This document shows positions 45,137 through 55,600 of a stretch of DNA of 64,000 nt, piece by piece. Position numbers and translations under genes: made by a program. Position 1 is the stretch's first letter. Each line of letters begins with the position of its first letter. Below the pieces are notes generated by a model, which was not told where the DNA came from, made no database searches, and saw nothing but the letters and a program-made list of their open reading frames with translations. Source of the DNA: Aradus depressus (Eukaryota > Arthropoda > Insecta > Hemiptera > Aradidae). Location: the NCBI GenBank assembly GCA_963662175.1, contig OY759217.1, positions 15,874,562 to 15,938,561 of the forward strand, in the 5' to 3' direction.

Positions 45137-45612
45137 CAAAATTTAGGACTCCCATAGTAGAGTCGGGTTCATGTCCACCAGAGTGACGAAAGAGCGCTCT
45201 GGTAGTAGGCGATATGACCTCTTAGTTAAAGCCCGGGCATGAATCATAACTAACTACAGTGCCTGTAAATTCAATTAATTTTTTTCTGATGTTCCTAGTC
45301 ATTTTTTTATTGTATAATGGTCTACATATTCACGGTTCGAAACTCAGCCGAGGTTCATGTTTTTTTAAATGGGAGCTTAGAAAACCTTGAAGCTCCTTCG
45401 GATGGGACGTTAAGCGATGGTCAATAGCCTGATGTCAGATACACGTTAAAGATCCCTGTCCCATGTATATAAACTGGTTGTTTATACATAAATTTCTTTT
45501 GAAATAGATAACATTTAAAAAACTAAGTTTGTTCTATTTATTTATTATAAGTTTCCATAATATGTCCGCGTCCCTCAACTTAGTCAAATCCCAATATTAT
45601 AACAGATATACC
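45137..45612 (+). repeat. 476-bp direct duplication, right copy
   Basis: Second copy of 39604-40079. The sequence following it (CAACTTTTATTTATAG) is presumably the original right flank of the locus. Confidence 0.9.
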
Positions 45613-46046
45613 CAACTTTTATTTATAGATCTGTTCCATTGATACTTATTTTTTTTCATTTTTAATTGAACTTTGAAAATTGTATTGAAACGTTGATTGA
45701 TGATAGTGTTTGATTGAATGAATGAGGTTGTTCATTGAAAGGCTTGTCACGGATTTTTGGAAATAAATCAGAGTTATTTATCAGAGAGAAGCTCCGCGCT
45801 GTGAAAACAAACCGATGTTATTTTGATTGGTTTTAGAGCCAGCCTCTCAACAATACTAACAAATCACCATCGATAACCATAATGTGATTCACTGCTCTCA
45901 CAAAATGTTATTCTATCTTTTGTGATAATATACCTGCATCTCTGTATGCTCATTTAACTGTTATTGTACTTCAATATACTTTGTATTTTTAACAATCTAA
46001 TGTCAAAAGGCCTTTCACTTAATTTTTTTTTTTTTTAATGTTTCAG
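45613..46046 (+). other. Intron end upstream of sens exon
   Basis: AT-rich DNA ending in a T-rich tract and TGTTTCAG acceptor directly before 46047. No repeats recognised. Confidence 0.6.
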
Positions 46047-46400
46047 ACGAAATAAAATTTGGAGTGAGTCGGCTTATGAAAGAAGAGGAGCCGACGGAGG
46101 ATTCAACGGAAGGACGGAAAACAGATGTGACGACGATGACCTCCCGGGAATCTTCACCAGAGCTGGAAGTGGACGATCCTCCATCCCCGCCGAGACGACT
46201 GAAGAACTCGGAGTCTTTCTCGGTGTCGGCCCTTCTTCGGCCGGATGGTCCTCGACGACCGCCCACCTTCTACCATCCCCTGAGTCTCCTTCCTCTCTAC
46301 CCGCCCACTGCCCCCAAAGAGGATGCCAACAGGAACCTCCTCGCCGGTAGTCTCTACCTCTCCCTTGGCGCTGTCATGGCCAACAGTGCCGTACCCACCG
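46047..46400 (+). CDS. sens: senseless/Gfi-1-type factor, internal linker exon
   Basis: Encodes part of a nuclear zinc-finger transcription factor that in insects controls sensory-organ precursor fate. The exon lies between TTTCAG (46041-46046) and GTAATTTG (46401). It reads EIKFGVSRLMKEEEPTED, SPELEVDDPPSPPRR, NSESFSVSALLRPDGP and a Pro-rich segment ending GAVMANSAVPT. The region between the N-terminal SNAG domain and the fingers is poorly conserved in this family; FSVSALL is the one motif-like piece. It ends one base into a codon, matching the two-base start of the next exon. The start codon lies in an earlier exon not seen here. Confidence 0.75.
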
Positions 46401-47689
46401 GTAATTTGTCCAATATTTCTGCCATTTTGAATATAACCTAAAAGACATGAAGATGAAATAAAAATGTATCTTAACTGAACCTAATTTCGATCGGCCGCTA
46501 ATAACTACAGTTGGACCTCCATATACGAGGTTGACGGTTCCTTAAAAAAAATTCGATAAATAATATAAATACATACAATATATAAAATAAATTCTTTGGT
46601 ATATAGAAAAGAGATTTTTTCTCGTTATTATTTCTAGCATAACTCTTTTTCCAAACATAATTTGACATAGATACTACTGAAATGATATGTTCCATCAATC
46701 GTTTCGGCAAATCTTCCAATGTTGTCCCACTTTTTCCGACGATATTTCGGGTCGATTTCAAGCCCGTCCTTCAGGTCACCATGAACCAATGACCCATTTT
46801 GGGAAGTAACCTGGTCAAGTACAAGCTCCTACTTCACTGAATTTGAAAATAATCAATGAACTATTTTTTTGTTCTCTCATTTAATATATTCTCCATCTTA
46901 AGAATTGTTTGTCACAAGGTCTGAAATGCAATAAATAAATGAATATAAATAGATAAAAAAATGAAATAAATTAAGACAAAATATTTTTGTTTATATTACA
47001 AGAAATGTTTCTATTCATAATTTCTTTTGCATCATTCGATATTATGTCAGATATTGATTACCTCCCAGATGCATTTTCTCTGATTTGTCGTGCCTCGTCT
47101 CTTTGACATGCGGCTGCCGATCCTATGGAAAGTATGGGCAAACATGTATTTCATGTTTATGGCTAATTTATGCAGGAAATATTAGCGTATAGGTTAAAAG
47201 GGGTACTATTTTTAGTAAAGAGCCGAAAAAACAAAGCTTATCGCGATTTAAAAATTACGCACCAATAATAGAATTTTAAGATATAGGTACATACTTTCAA
47301 AGATAATAGAAGGTGTCTTAAAAATATCTTTTGTAATTAGTACCATTCAAAATATCTAATCGAAAGTTTTAGGAAATTTCAAAAATTTAGTTCGTGTGAG
47401 GAGTATTGACATTTTACCTTTTCACCTTAATCTATTGAAAATACACGGCCATGAATTTTTACAGAATTTCGAATAACATAATGACAATGAGAAACAAATA
47501 TTTAGTAGGAAAATGAGGTTTATTCTCTTTAAAATAATTAACTAGGGAAGGAAAGCGTGTAGGTTTCCTACACACCTTTTGGGATCGTTCCGCCCAGTTT
47601 GCCCATCTCTGACCTGGCGACAAGCTAGGAACCCGGCACCATGCTATACCGGTCCTGTCTGTGTTGAGGTTCGTCAGGTCTGCTGCCAG
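46401..47689 (+). other. Intron of sens with decayed repeat
   Basis: Bounded by CCACCG|GTAATT and CTGCCAG|GG. At about 46715-46795 the minus strand carries CTGAAGGACGGGCTTG, AAATCGACCCGAAATATCG, related to the hairpin-GAAA motif in the 37.1 kb palindrome. The rest is AT-rich and unassigned. Confidence 0.6.
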
Positions 47690-47936
47690 GGTGCGGTGGG
47701 AGCGGCCCCGAGGACCTCTACCGACTCCGACAGCACCTGTTGGCCGGCTCCAGTCATCACGATCACCACTACTTCCTCTCTCCTGACGTCTACTCCTGCA
47801 TCAAGTGTGAGAAGATGTTCCCCACTCCGCACGGTCTGGAGGTCCACTCCAGGAGGTCTCACAATGGCAAGCGGCCCTTCGCCTGTGAACTCTGCAACAA
47901 AACCTTCGGAGCTGAGATTTCACTCTCACAACATAG
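47690..47936 (+). CDS. sens: senseless/Gfi-1-type factor, exon with fingers 1 and 2
   Basis: An in-frame TGA at 47665 forces the exon to start after it; the acceptor CTGCCAG at 47683-47689 gives the right phase. It reads [20 protein letters not shown], then finger 1 ([21 protein letters not shown]2H2) and finger 2 ([17 protein letters not shown]). The PHGLEVHxRRSHxGxRPFAC sequence is diagnostic of Gfi-1/Senseless. Finger 2 has AEI where relatives usually have HAV or similar. The exon ends two bases into an Arg codon (CAT AG|GTATCT). Fingers in this family bind AATC-core DNA. Confidence 0.93.
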
Positions 47937-47999
47937 GTATCTATCAAACCATCTCATCTCTAAGTTATATTAAGTAGAGCCTGAATCTTCAGACACTAA

Positions 48000-49035
48000 A
48001 AAATACCGAAATATGCAAGAAAAAAGTCGTTGGTGAATCACCGGCTATGTACTTCCTCTACAAGAAATAATCAATTACGTTTTCGCTAGGGATGGGTATC
48101 GATTAACCGATTAATCGAAATAATCGATGTTTTGGTAAAATAATCGGTGGTTTTTTAATCGAGGATTATTTAACGATTATTAAATTTTTAATTAAAATTA
48201 CAACTCATCCGAAAAACAGGAGAAAAAAGAAAAAAGAAATCATTATAATTCATCCGAAGTGCAACTCGCCTAAAAAAGTGGGAGAAGACTAACGTATCGA
48301 CTATCGATACAACATAGTGCCTCTGTGGTGAACTGGTGATACGTAAAAAGTAGCCTTCTAATAGTTCTACTTCTAATTCTAATTTCTAATCATTTGTGTT
48401 TTGTCATTTGTGAGTTGTGATTAATCGATTAATCGAATATTTAGCCAACCGTTAATAAGTGTATCGATTAATTAGTATAAATAATTATCGATGTCATTAA
48501 TCGATGTTTTGTTGGTCGATACTCATCCCTAGTTTTCGCTCTCCCTCCAAAGCCAATCAAACTAAAATTCAATATTTTACGTACATAGTGTCTTCTGAAT
48601 CCTCATACTAAATTATGTGTCGATACATTTAAAACATCGGCATTTGTTAGGGTATCCAAATCGAGCCCCTCTTCTTTGGTCCAGGGGCCTTACGGTCGAT
48701 CTCGAGGAAAATTAATAGGTACCATTTTGAATCTAAATATAAAATTTCATGTCAATACATTCATTACAACGGAAGTTATGAGAGTTTTTGTGTTAAGCCT
48801 CCCTCCTAATCCCCTCATTCCTTTGAACGATTTGGCTGAAAATCAATTGGTGTCGTCCTTAGAGGGTTCTGGATATAAATATAGATTTCATTTCGATACA
48901 TTAATTTTATCGGGAGTTATCGTGTTTAAAGACACAAACAGGTTTTTTTTTTCCTGTTGGGATAAGGTCGTAAAACATGGAATTTCGTTGAAACACGACT
49001 TCCCCTATACTTCGTATAACTGAGAAAGTAAAAGT
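48000..49035 (-). repeat. Repeat R in sens intron
   Basis: Blocks GTTGGTGAATCACCGGC, then after the MITE CTCTCCCTCCAAAGCCAATC, ACATTTAAAACATCGGCATT, GGTGTCGTCCTTAGAGGGTT, GTGTTTAAAGACACAAACAG and the terminal CTTCCCCTATACTTCG. Confidence 0.85.
48087..48531. mobile_element. hAT-type MITE
   Basis: Inverted termini TAGGGATGGGTATCGA / TCGATACTCATCCCTA and a perfect 8-bp TSD GTTTTCGC (48079-48086 and 48532-48539). The 445-bp interior is rich in ATTAATCGAT phrases and has no ORF. It is related by termini to the larger element at 59790-61173. Confidence 0.92.
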
Positions 49036-49163
49036 CATTTTCATGGGAAACGTAAATGTCTGAAGATGCGGACTCTAACTATAACAATTGTTTCCATAAA
49101 TAATTGAATTAATGAACAATATAGAAACACATTATACGGTCACAGGTGGTTGTGTTGTCGTAG

Positions 49164-49345
49164 GTCCGTGCACTCGGTGGAAAAAGTGTTCGAGTGTAAA
49201 CAGTGCGGTAAGACATTCAAGAGAAGTTCCACTCTGTCCACCCACCTCCTGATCCACTCGGACACCCGGCCCTACCCCTGTCAGTACTGCGGCAAGAGGT
49301 TCCATCAGAAGTCCGACATGAAGAAACACACCTATATACATACTG
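49164..49345 (+). CDS. sens: senseless/Gfi-1-type factor, exon with fingers 3 and 4
   Basis: Begins with the single base completing the Arg codon (AG|G) and reads [18 protein letters not shown], then [20 protein letters not shown] and [23 protein letters not shown]. Fingers 3 and 4 and their linkers are almost identical to animal Gfi-1/Senseless. The donor ACTG|GTGAGT leaves one base of the next Gly codon. Family members have two more fingers (starting EKPHKC); no matching exon was found from here to 64 kb, so the C-terminus lies outside the window or in unassembled sequence. Confidence 0.96.
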
Positions 49346-49379
49346 GTGAGTCAATATTTATTATACAATTTATAAAAAA

Positions 49380-49725
49380 AATCCTCTCCAGCAATGTTTA
49401 CTGTTACGGAGTCCAGTACATGGAACAATCAACAAAGTGCAGTTTTGTTTTGTGTGTGTTGCCCTCTAGAAGCTCTGCCTTAGAAGCTCCCTGGAACTTT
49501 GGCGGCCTGGACCTGAATCTCAACTCCATATATCATATCTGAAGCCATCTAACATTTTTGCAATCCGAAGTCCTAAAAACAGTTGTCAATGCACTCTTCT
49601 ATGTTTCTTATCTCTTCCTCTATAATAACCTTAAAATTATTTTTGTATCATCTCATTCCCATTCCGATAATCCTCAACGAAAATTGAGACGGTGCTGGCC
49701 GAGAGACCTATTGCGTTAAAGTAGC
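49380..49725 (+). pseudogene. Jockey-type ORF2 C-terminal fragment
   Basis: Pieces in different frames: [11 protein letters not shown] (from TYGxQLWG), then LQSEVLKTVVNALFYVS, and finally QRKLRRCWPRDLLR before a stop. Order and sequence match the Jockey piece at 20138-20517. It lies just downstream of the sens donor, in the intron. Confidence 0.75.
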
Positions 49726-49970
49726 TATTATTTTGGGAATGCTGGTTGGCAATGGCCAGTGTCTCCTCTCATGTATTCATTCATATTTAGTTCCTCCTGT
49801 CCCTCTCAGTCTGTCTCCACTGCTGGTCAGAAGCTGGCAGAACGAGATCGTACGGGGGATCATCTGGGCTACCGTGGTCTCCTCTATCTCCCCATTAAGT
49901 TGGAGGAATCTGTTTCGGGAGGTCTCGAGCTGATTTTTTTTTAAAAACTATTATTAAATTTTAATTAAAT

Positions 49971-50609
49971 AGGTTAGGTTAGGTTTTATGACTCATGCCC
50001 GGGCTTTAACTACGAGGTCATATTGCCTCCTACCAGAGCGCTCTTTCGTCACTCATGGTGGACATGAGCCCGACTCTACTATGAGAGTCCTAAATTTTGC
50101 CTACCCTAAAGTTTTATTCACCTAGGGTAGGGGTCTTTAACGAGTACCTGACATCGTACAGGCTCGGGACCATCGCTTAACGTCCCATCCGAAGGACGGC
50201 GTGCTTAAGTTTATTTTACCTCCCAGATAAAATAAACTGAGGGCCTCGGTCGGGTTTCGAACCCACAATCTTCAGCTCAGAATAAATACCTATGTTTTTC
50301 TTATTGTAAAAATATTATTTATTATTTTATATATATTCAAGATCATGGGTTTGAAACCCGACCGAGGCTCTTAGTTTATTTTATCTGGGAGGTAAAATAA
50401 ACTTAAGCACGCCGTCCTTCGCATAGGATGTTAAGCGATGGTCTCAATCCTGTGCGATGTCAGGTACTCGTTAAAGACTCCTACCCTAGTTGAATAAAAC
50501 TTTAAGGTAGGCAAAATTTAGACAGAGTGACGAAAGAGCGCTCTGGTAGTAGGCAATATGACCTCGTAGTTAAAGCCCGGGCATGAGTCATAAAACCTAA
50601 CCTAACCTA
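49971..50609. repeat. Head-to-head pair of SINE-A copies forming a palindrome
   Basis: 49971-50281 is SINE-A minus and 50337-50609 SINE-A plus, separated by 55 bp. Both have CCTAACC tails at the outer ends and both have lost the A-box head at nearly the same point. The pair forms an inverted repeat with arms of about 280-310 bp. Confidence 0.88.
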
Positions 50610-50739
50610 TTTTTTTTTTAATTTTATTTCTTATTTCTTTCTATCAATTTATTTATCCTTGTACATGTTTTTATTTTAGTACACTGTCATCAATCAAATT
50701 TACTTATGGTTTTATCTTTACCAAGTTGATTATGAATCA

Positions 50740-50880
50740 TGATGCTCTTCCCCAGCACGAATTAATCAATTAAGTTTTCGCTCTCCCTTCAAAACCAATC
50801 TCACCAACCTGTTTGTGCTAAACATCATGAATCCTCATAATAAATTTTATTTTGATACATTCATCATGAGATATATAACG
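50740..50880 (-). repeat. Repeat R fragment
   Basis: TCCCCAGCACGAATTAATCA, TTTTCGCTCTCCCTTCAAAA and TTTTGATACATTCATCATG. Confidence 0.75.
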
Positions 50881-51149
50881 AGACCACCCTTGATAATGTT
50901 TTTGAGTGTGGTTACTAACCTCACTTAACCTGCCACAAACAGTTACAGGGCAGAGATCCTTCTTGGGAGGGGAGTCTACTAGATGCCAAGTTAAGCTGTT
51001 GGGGTTAGCGTAAGACCGCTCTGTTTACATAACCACAACACACACAGTCCTACCAATGAACTAACTCACTTCTAACTGTACCCTTTACAATCATTATTTC
51101 ACCATTATTTCATCCCCTTTATTAAAGAAGAATCCTTCATTTTTACGAT
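50881..51149. other. Nothing recognised
   Basis: Balanced composition, no ORF or known repeat. Confidence 0.35.
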
Positions 51150-51560
51150 GTATAGGGGAAGTTATGTAATCGGTCAGAAATTCAATGTTTTCCGACTCCC
51201 TAATTAAATGCTACTGTTAAAAATCAATATTTGCTTACACACAGCGTCTTCTGAATTCTCATAATAAATTTTAATTAATTACATTGGCGTTACTAGAGTT
51301 TTTGAGTCGAGTCCCACTCCTTTGGTCCCCCACTCCCCTTTGGCCGATTTCATGGAAAATTAATATTTGGCGTCCATATAGAATTTTAAATTTAAATATA
51401 AAATTTATGGAGTCATCCTCTGAACCACCCCTTTTCTTCCGCCGATTCCGCTGAAAATTTAAAGGTGTCGTCCTTATGGAGTTCTGGATAGACATATACA
51501 ATTTCATGTCAATACGTTCTTTCTATCGGGAATTATCGTGTTCAAAGACACACAGGGGCC
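51150..51560. repeat. Repeat R pieces
   Basis: Short forward terminus (GATGTATAGGGGAAGTTATG) followed by reversed blocks: TTAATTACATTGGCGTTAC, AATATTTGGCGTCCATATAG, TTAAAGGTGTCGTCCTTATG and TCTATCGGGAATTATCGTG. Confidence 0.75.
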
Positions 51561-51611
51561 AAGTATAAAAACCCCGACCCCAGCTAGTGAGTTCTTAGCA
51601 ACGCTGATCAC

Positions 51612-51803
51612 AGCAGTTTGTATTCACCAAGCAACAGGGGTCAACCCAGCTAGTATTTACCAAGCAACAGTGTTCACCCCAGCTAGTATTTGGCAAGCAA
51701 CAGTGGTCACCCCAGCTGGTTATTTGCCAAGCAACAGTGGTCAACCCAGCTAGTATTTGACAAGCAACAGTGGTGTCCCCGGCTAGTATTTACCAAGGAA
51801 CGC
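51612..51803 (+). repeat. Minisatellite, about 31-34 bp unit
   Basis: Six imperfect units of AGCTAGTATTT.CCAAGCAACAGTGGTCACCCC, degenerating at the end into CAAGGAACGCC. Confidence 0.88.
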
Positions 51804-51939
51804 CCGGGCACCCCTCCCTTTCAAAATTTTGAAATGTCACATAGCTCATATTTCACTCATAAGGATGCTGCATGTGAAATCCTATAAAAACCCGATCAGC
51901 CTTACTGAGCTAGCACTAATTTTATGCTTTGTGACATGC

Positions 51940-52075
51940 TCGTGCGTTTACTACCAAGAGGGCTTTTCGCCACTCTAGAGGTGACCCCGACTCACTATAT
52001 GTTGTCTACCCTAGTTTAGTTGTTTAGGGTACGGGTGTAATATGTATCTGACATCGCACTGCCTTATACCATTTA
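51940..52075 (-). repeat. Degenerate SINE-A
   Basis: GTTTACTACCAAGAGGGCTTTT, CACTCTAGAGGTGACCCCGAC, TTAGGGTACGGGTGTAA and TATCTGACATCGCAC keep family order. Confidence 0.6.
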
Positions 52076-52544
52076 TAAATCGTATTAATGCATGAGAATT
52101 AACCTAAATTTTTTTAATTATTTTAAAGCTTTGAAGAACTCACGCGAGGGAGCACTCATAAAGAAATCTAAACTTCATCCCGTCAATTTTTTTTTTATTA
52201 ATTACTCTGACTCTTTTAATCAACTAATTGAAGGCTTGAATGTTTTAAACTCTTCGTTTAAAACAAAAAATGCCCTGATGTGATTAAAATTTTAATACAT
52301 ATAAAGCTGAGAAAGTAATCGAGGACAGTAATTAAGGGGGTTAAGTCGCGTGCATCCCCCTGTCTGTCTGCCGCGTGTGGATTACCATAGAGGCCACTAT
52401 GAAAATATTAATATATCTCTTTCGAGTATTTTACTCCATTATTATTCATACTGTAATTAGTGGATTGAAGTTATTTACACTGAAACTATGTATGTGTATG
52501 ACTGTAAGCCGTCAGTGTACTTTCTCAATTGGTGTCTTAATCGG

Positions 52545-52720
52545 GGCCTTCAGAATCATACTAAGTTTCATGTTGATATATTCGTAACATCGACATATAT
52601 TACAGTTTTTAAATTAGGCTCTGTCCTCTATTCCTCCATTACATTGCGGCCCATAGGTATCGGTCCTTATTGGGCTTTGGATTCGTATATATATTCTTTC
52701 GGGTCGATACATTAATATGA
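52545..52720 (-). repeat. Degenerate repeat R fragment
   Basis: TTTCATGTTGATATATTCG, ATTACAGTTTTTAAATTAGG, TAGGTATCGGTCCTTATTGG and TTCGGGTCGATACATTAAT. Confidence 0.55.
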
Positions 52721-52821
52721 AGATGGCTGATGTAGTCATAAGTGATTATTTCACATTGTCATTATACTATCATTATTTCACAGGTTGTCAAATAAAATGT
52801 AGTCTGACCTCTCACAGATTT

Positions 52822-52885
52822 TTTATTTGTATTAGCTAGCCGGCTTTCGAGGTTGCCCTCATCATCAGGCAGTCTGATAAATAAA
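52822..52885 (-). ncRNA. Candidate minimal hammerhead-like ribozyme
   Basis: On the minus strand: outer strand UUUAUUU, 8-nt internal loop, GC, CUGAUGA, extra U, hairpin GAGG-GCAA-CCUC, GAAA. A 2-bp helix III (A-U, G-C) with loop CCGG follows, then the scissile-type CUA, GC pairing with the first GC, a 6-nt loop and AAAUAAA pairing with UUUAUUU. All hammerhead core letters are present; the extra U before helix II is not canonical and may abolish activity. Penelope-like retroelements are known to carry small-helix-III hammerheads. Confidence 0.4.
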
Positions 52886-54099
52886 CATTTTTGAAAGAAA
52901 ATTAAAATATTTTACTAAATAAAATTTAATTATTTCTTCAAGATGGCTGTACCGATTTCAAAGCGTTTTTTTTTTGTTTCACAAGCTGGTTTTTGTGAGA
53001 TGGTTCTTAGCCCATGTTTGATGGGAATCGGGTACGCCGTTTCCAAGACCTTCAAGTTTCATCAGAGCCTGTGTAGGGATCCCCGGCCTTTATTACAGCT
53101 AGAGACTTGGAGTTAGAGCTCAAATGTTTATAAGGCCAAGCCCTTCAAGCCCCCCACCATAAAAAAAGCCCTCTCCACGAAGGTTTCAGTAAAAAAAATG
53201 AATGAACAACATTTTTTTTTTTTTTAATTGACTTATTTAAACCACCAAAGATCGGACTTTTTTTTTTTTTTGTACATTAATTTTTTTTATATTTTGCAAT
53301 TATTATGAGATATTTGCGAATGGAACACCCTGAATTTATTGAATTTTAATGTAAGGAGAACGACATTGGTGAACAGTTTTAAAAAATTTAGCTAAAGTAC
53401 TTATGAAATGAGGGAATGTTGCCAGGTTAGTGGAGTTTGACAAAGTTTTAGCGTAGAGCCTCGGTTTATATAAAGGGTCCTGAGAACCAAGTAGGCCACA
53501 TAATGCCTCGGTGATTAGTGCACCTAAATTGCTCCACCCTTCTCTTAGAACCCAAATTCCAACCCTGCTTGGCCCCACCCCACCTAAATTCCAATCCTCC
53601 ACCCAGATCTCGTTAGCGCCGTCTCCTTGTCTTCGAGAGATTTCCTACCTCTCTCTTCCTTTCTCCACTGGCGAATACCCAAGTAATTAGTACATAATTC
53701 ACGGAGGTGCAATTAATAATGGGATTTAGCGGGGAGATGGGATGATATTAATCAAGTGTCTGGGGCTAATGTTCCCCCGGGCCACCTTGGAGGGATCTAA
53801 AAAAGGATTAGTGGGAGAATTGTCGTCGAGGGTCGCTCCGTTACACTAACAACCATCTATTATAGCTGGCTTTCTTGGTTGTCCCAGTCTTCATGGTCAC
53901 TTTATTGTCTCTTATTGTGTACCACCATTAACATGTTGAAGATCTTCCGCGCCATTTTGAGAGCTAAGAGGATTGGAGAACCATAAATTTTTGAGTCCAT
54001 AAATTATTGAAATTAAATGACAAATACAAGAAGGAATACAATTAGACTTGAAGTTGACAAATCGTAAAATTGAATTATAAGGAAAAATATTTAATTCGA
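52886..54099. other. Unassigned non-coding DNA
   Basis: T-rich runs at 53210-53290. 53590-53850 is more GC-balanced, perhaps single copy, and could hold regulatory DNA. No supported ORF. Confidence 0.35.
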
Positions 54100-54890
54100 T
54101 TTATCAACTGGCACGTAACCTGGAAAACCTCTGATTTCCTTCGGCCGATTCTGCAGAAAATTAATAAGTGTGGTCCTTATATGGTTTTGAGTTTACATAG
54201 AATAGAGTAATTTTATTTTTCGGCGTCCAATGTCTTAGATTTTTGACGCCGTACACGTGATTAAATTAATTCTATGAGGTGACTTGTCTTCATTGAGGAT
54301 AGGACGGCTTCGATAGATGAGTTGTCTCCGAGCATCTCATGTTATGTAGGTAGGTCTCTTGTTCGCAAACCCATGGCCTTTAGTATTTCTTCATATCCAA
54401 GGGCACTCCTCCATTTTACATATACAATTTTATGTCGATACATTACAACTGTAGTTATGAAATGAAATGAAATGAAATGAATGAAAATGAAATGAAAAAA
54501 AAAGTTATTACAGTTTTTATGTTAAGCCTCCCCCCTAATCCCCCCTTCTCTTTGGTCGATTTGGCTGAAAAACTGTAGGTGTCATCGTTAGAGTGTTCTG
54601 TATTCACATACAATATTTCGTGTTTTTTTTTTTGTTCATATTTGGAATCTAGAGGTCGGAAAACATGAACCGATTACATAACTTTCCCTAAACTTCGTAT
54701 AGCTAGAGAACTAAAAGTCGTCGGTGAATCACCAGCAACGTACTTCCCCAGCTTGATTTAACTAACTTTTCTTTTTCCCTCTGAAAACAATCTACCGATT
54801 TTGTTGACAATTATTAGTTGTCTTATTTAGGGGCGTCTGAATCATACTAAATTTCGTACCGATACGTCATTTATTATCATTCTTATGGGG
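54100..54890 (-). repeat. Two adjacent repeat R copies, first one interrupted
   Basis: 54120-54195 then 54420-54715 belong to one R copy in reverse. A non-R stretch (54196-54418) and an (AAATG)n simple repeat (54457-54500) interrupt it. A second R starts at 54716 (GTCGTCGGTGAATCACC, GTACTTCCCCAGC). Confidence 0.75.
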
Positions 54891-55475
54891 TTTTGAATTT
54901 ACTTATAAAATTTCTATAATATGTATTTTTTCACTGCTTTTTTCATTATTCTGCCATTTTTTTTTTTTTTCTTACCACTTAGCAATCATAGTCGTTTCGG
55001 GAATAACTTTCATCATTGTTTTTTATATGACGTAAGTCAATAAACAGTCCACCGTAAGATGTTCGTAAATAATTCATAAAACAATTTATATTTCAATTAT
55101 TTATAGACAAGAATGTTAACTAACCCATAATTTATTTTCTGAAACTTATTGCAAACGATCACTTCTCATGTTGATCTTATTCTGTTTGCAGAATCTGTGC
55201 AACATTTATATTTTTATTATTATTTTTTTACATTAATTCACTTGTATCCACTTAAAACCCCAAATATATACTATTAAATACATCTTACATAATTTATGAG
55301 TCGACCTTTGCGTTATAACCTTCAGTCAAAACTGAATATTTGTTACCAACGAATTGATTATCGATTCCTTGTATCTATTGAGTCTCATATTGTTATTTCA
55401 TATTACTTTTATTAACCATGTTTTTATATTTATCCAACCCCACATATGTATATATAGAGTAATATATAAATATAA
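54891..55475. other. AT-rich, nothing recognised
   Basis: No ORF or repeat assigned. Confidence 0.35.
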
Positions 55476-55600
55476 TAGTTATTATGACTCATGCCCGGTC
55501 TTTAACTGCATGGTCAAATCGCCTACTACCAGAGCGCTCTTTCGTCACACTGGTAGACATACTATGGGAGCCCTAAATTTTGCCTACCCTTTACTCTGCT
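55476..55600 (-). repeat. SINE-A 3' fragment
   Basis: TATTATGACTCATGCCCGGTC, GCCTACTACCAGAGCGCTCTT and CCTAAATTTTGCCTACCCT, then broken off. Confidence 0.8.

Larger units (their letters stand above)
47937..49163 (+). other. Intron of sens filled by nested repeats
   Basis: Nearly the whole intron is one copy of repeat R (about 48000-49035), itself interrupted by a hAT-type MITE. Acceptor TTGTCGTAG precedes 49164. Confidence 0.85.

Noticed and set aside
46498..46535. Pogo/mariner-like terminus (ACAGTTGGACCTCCATATA)
   Set aside because: Only one end is visible, with no matching inverted partner or TA duplication identified.
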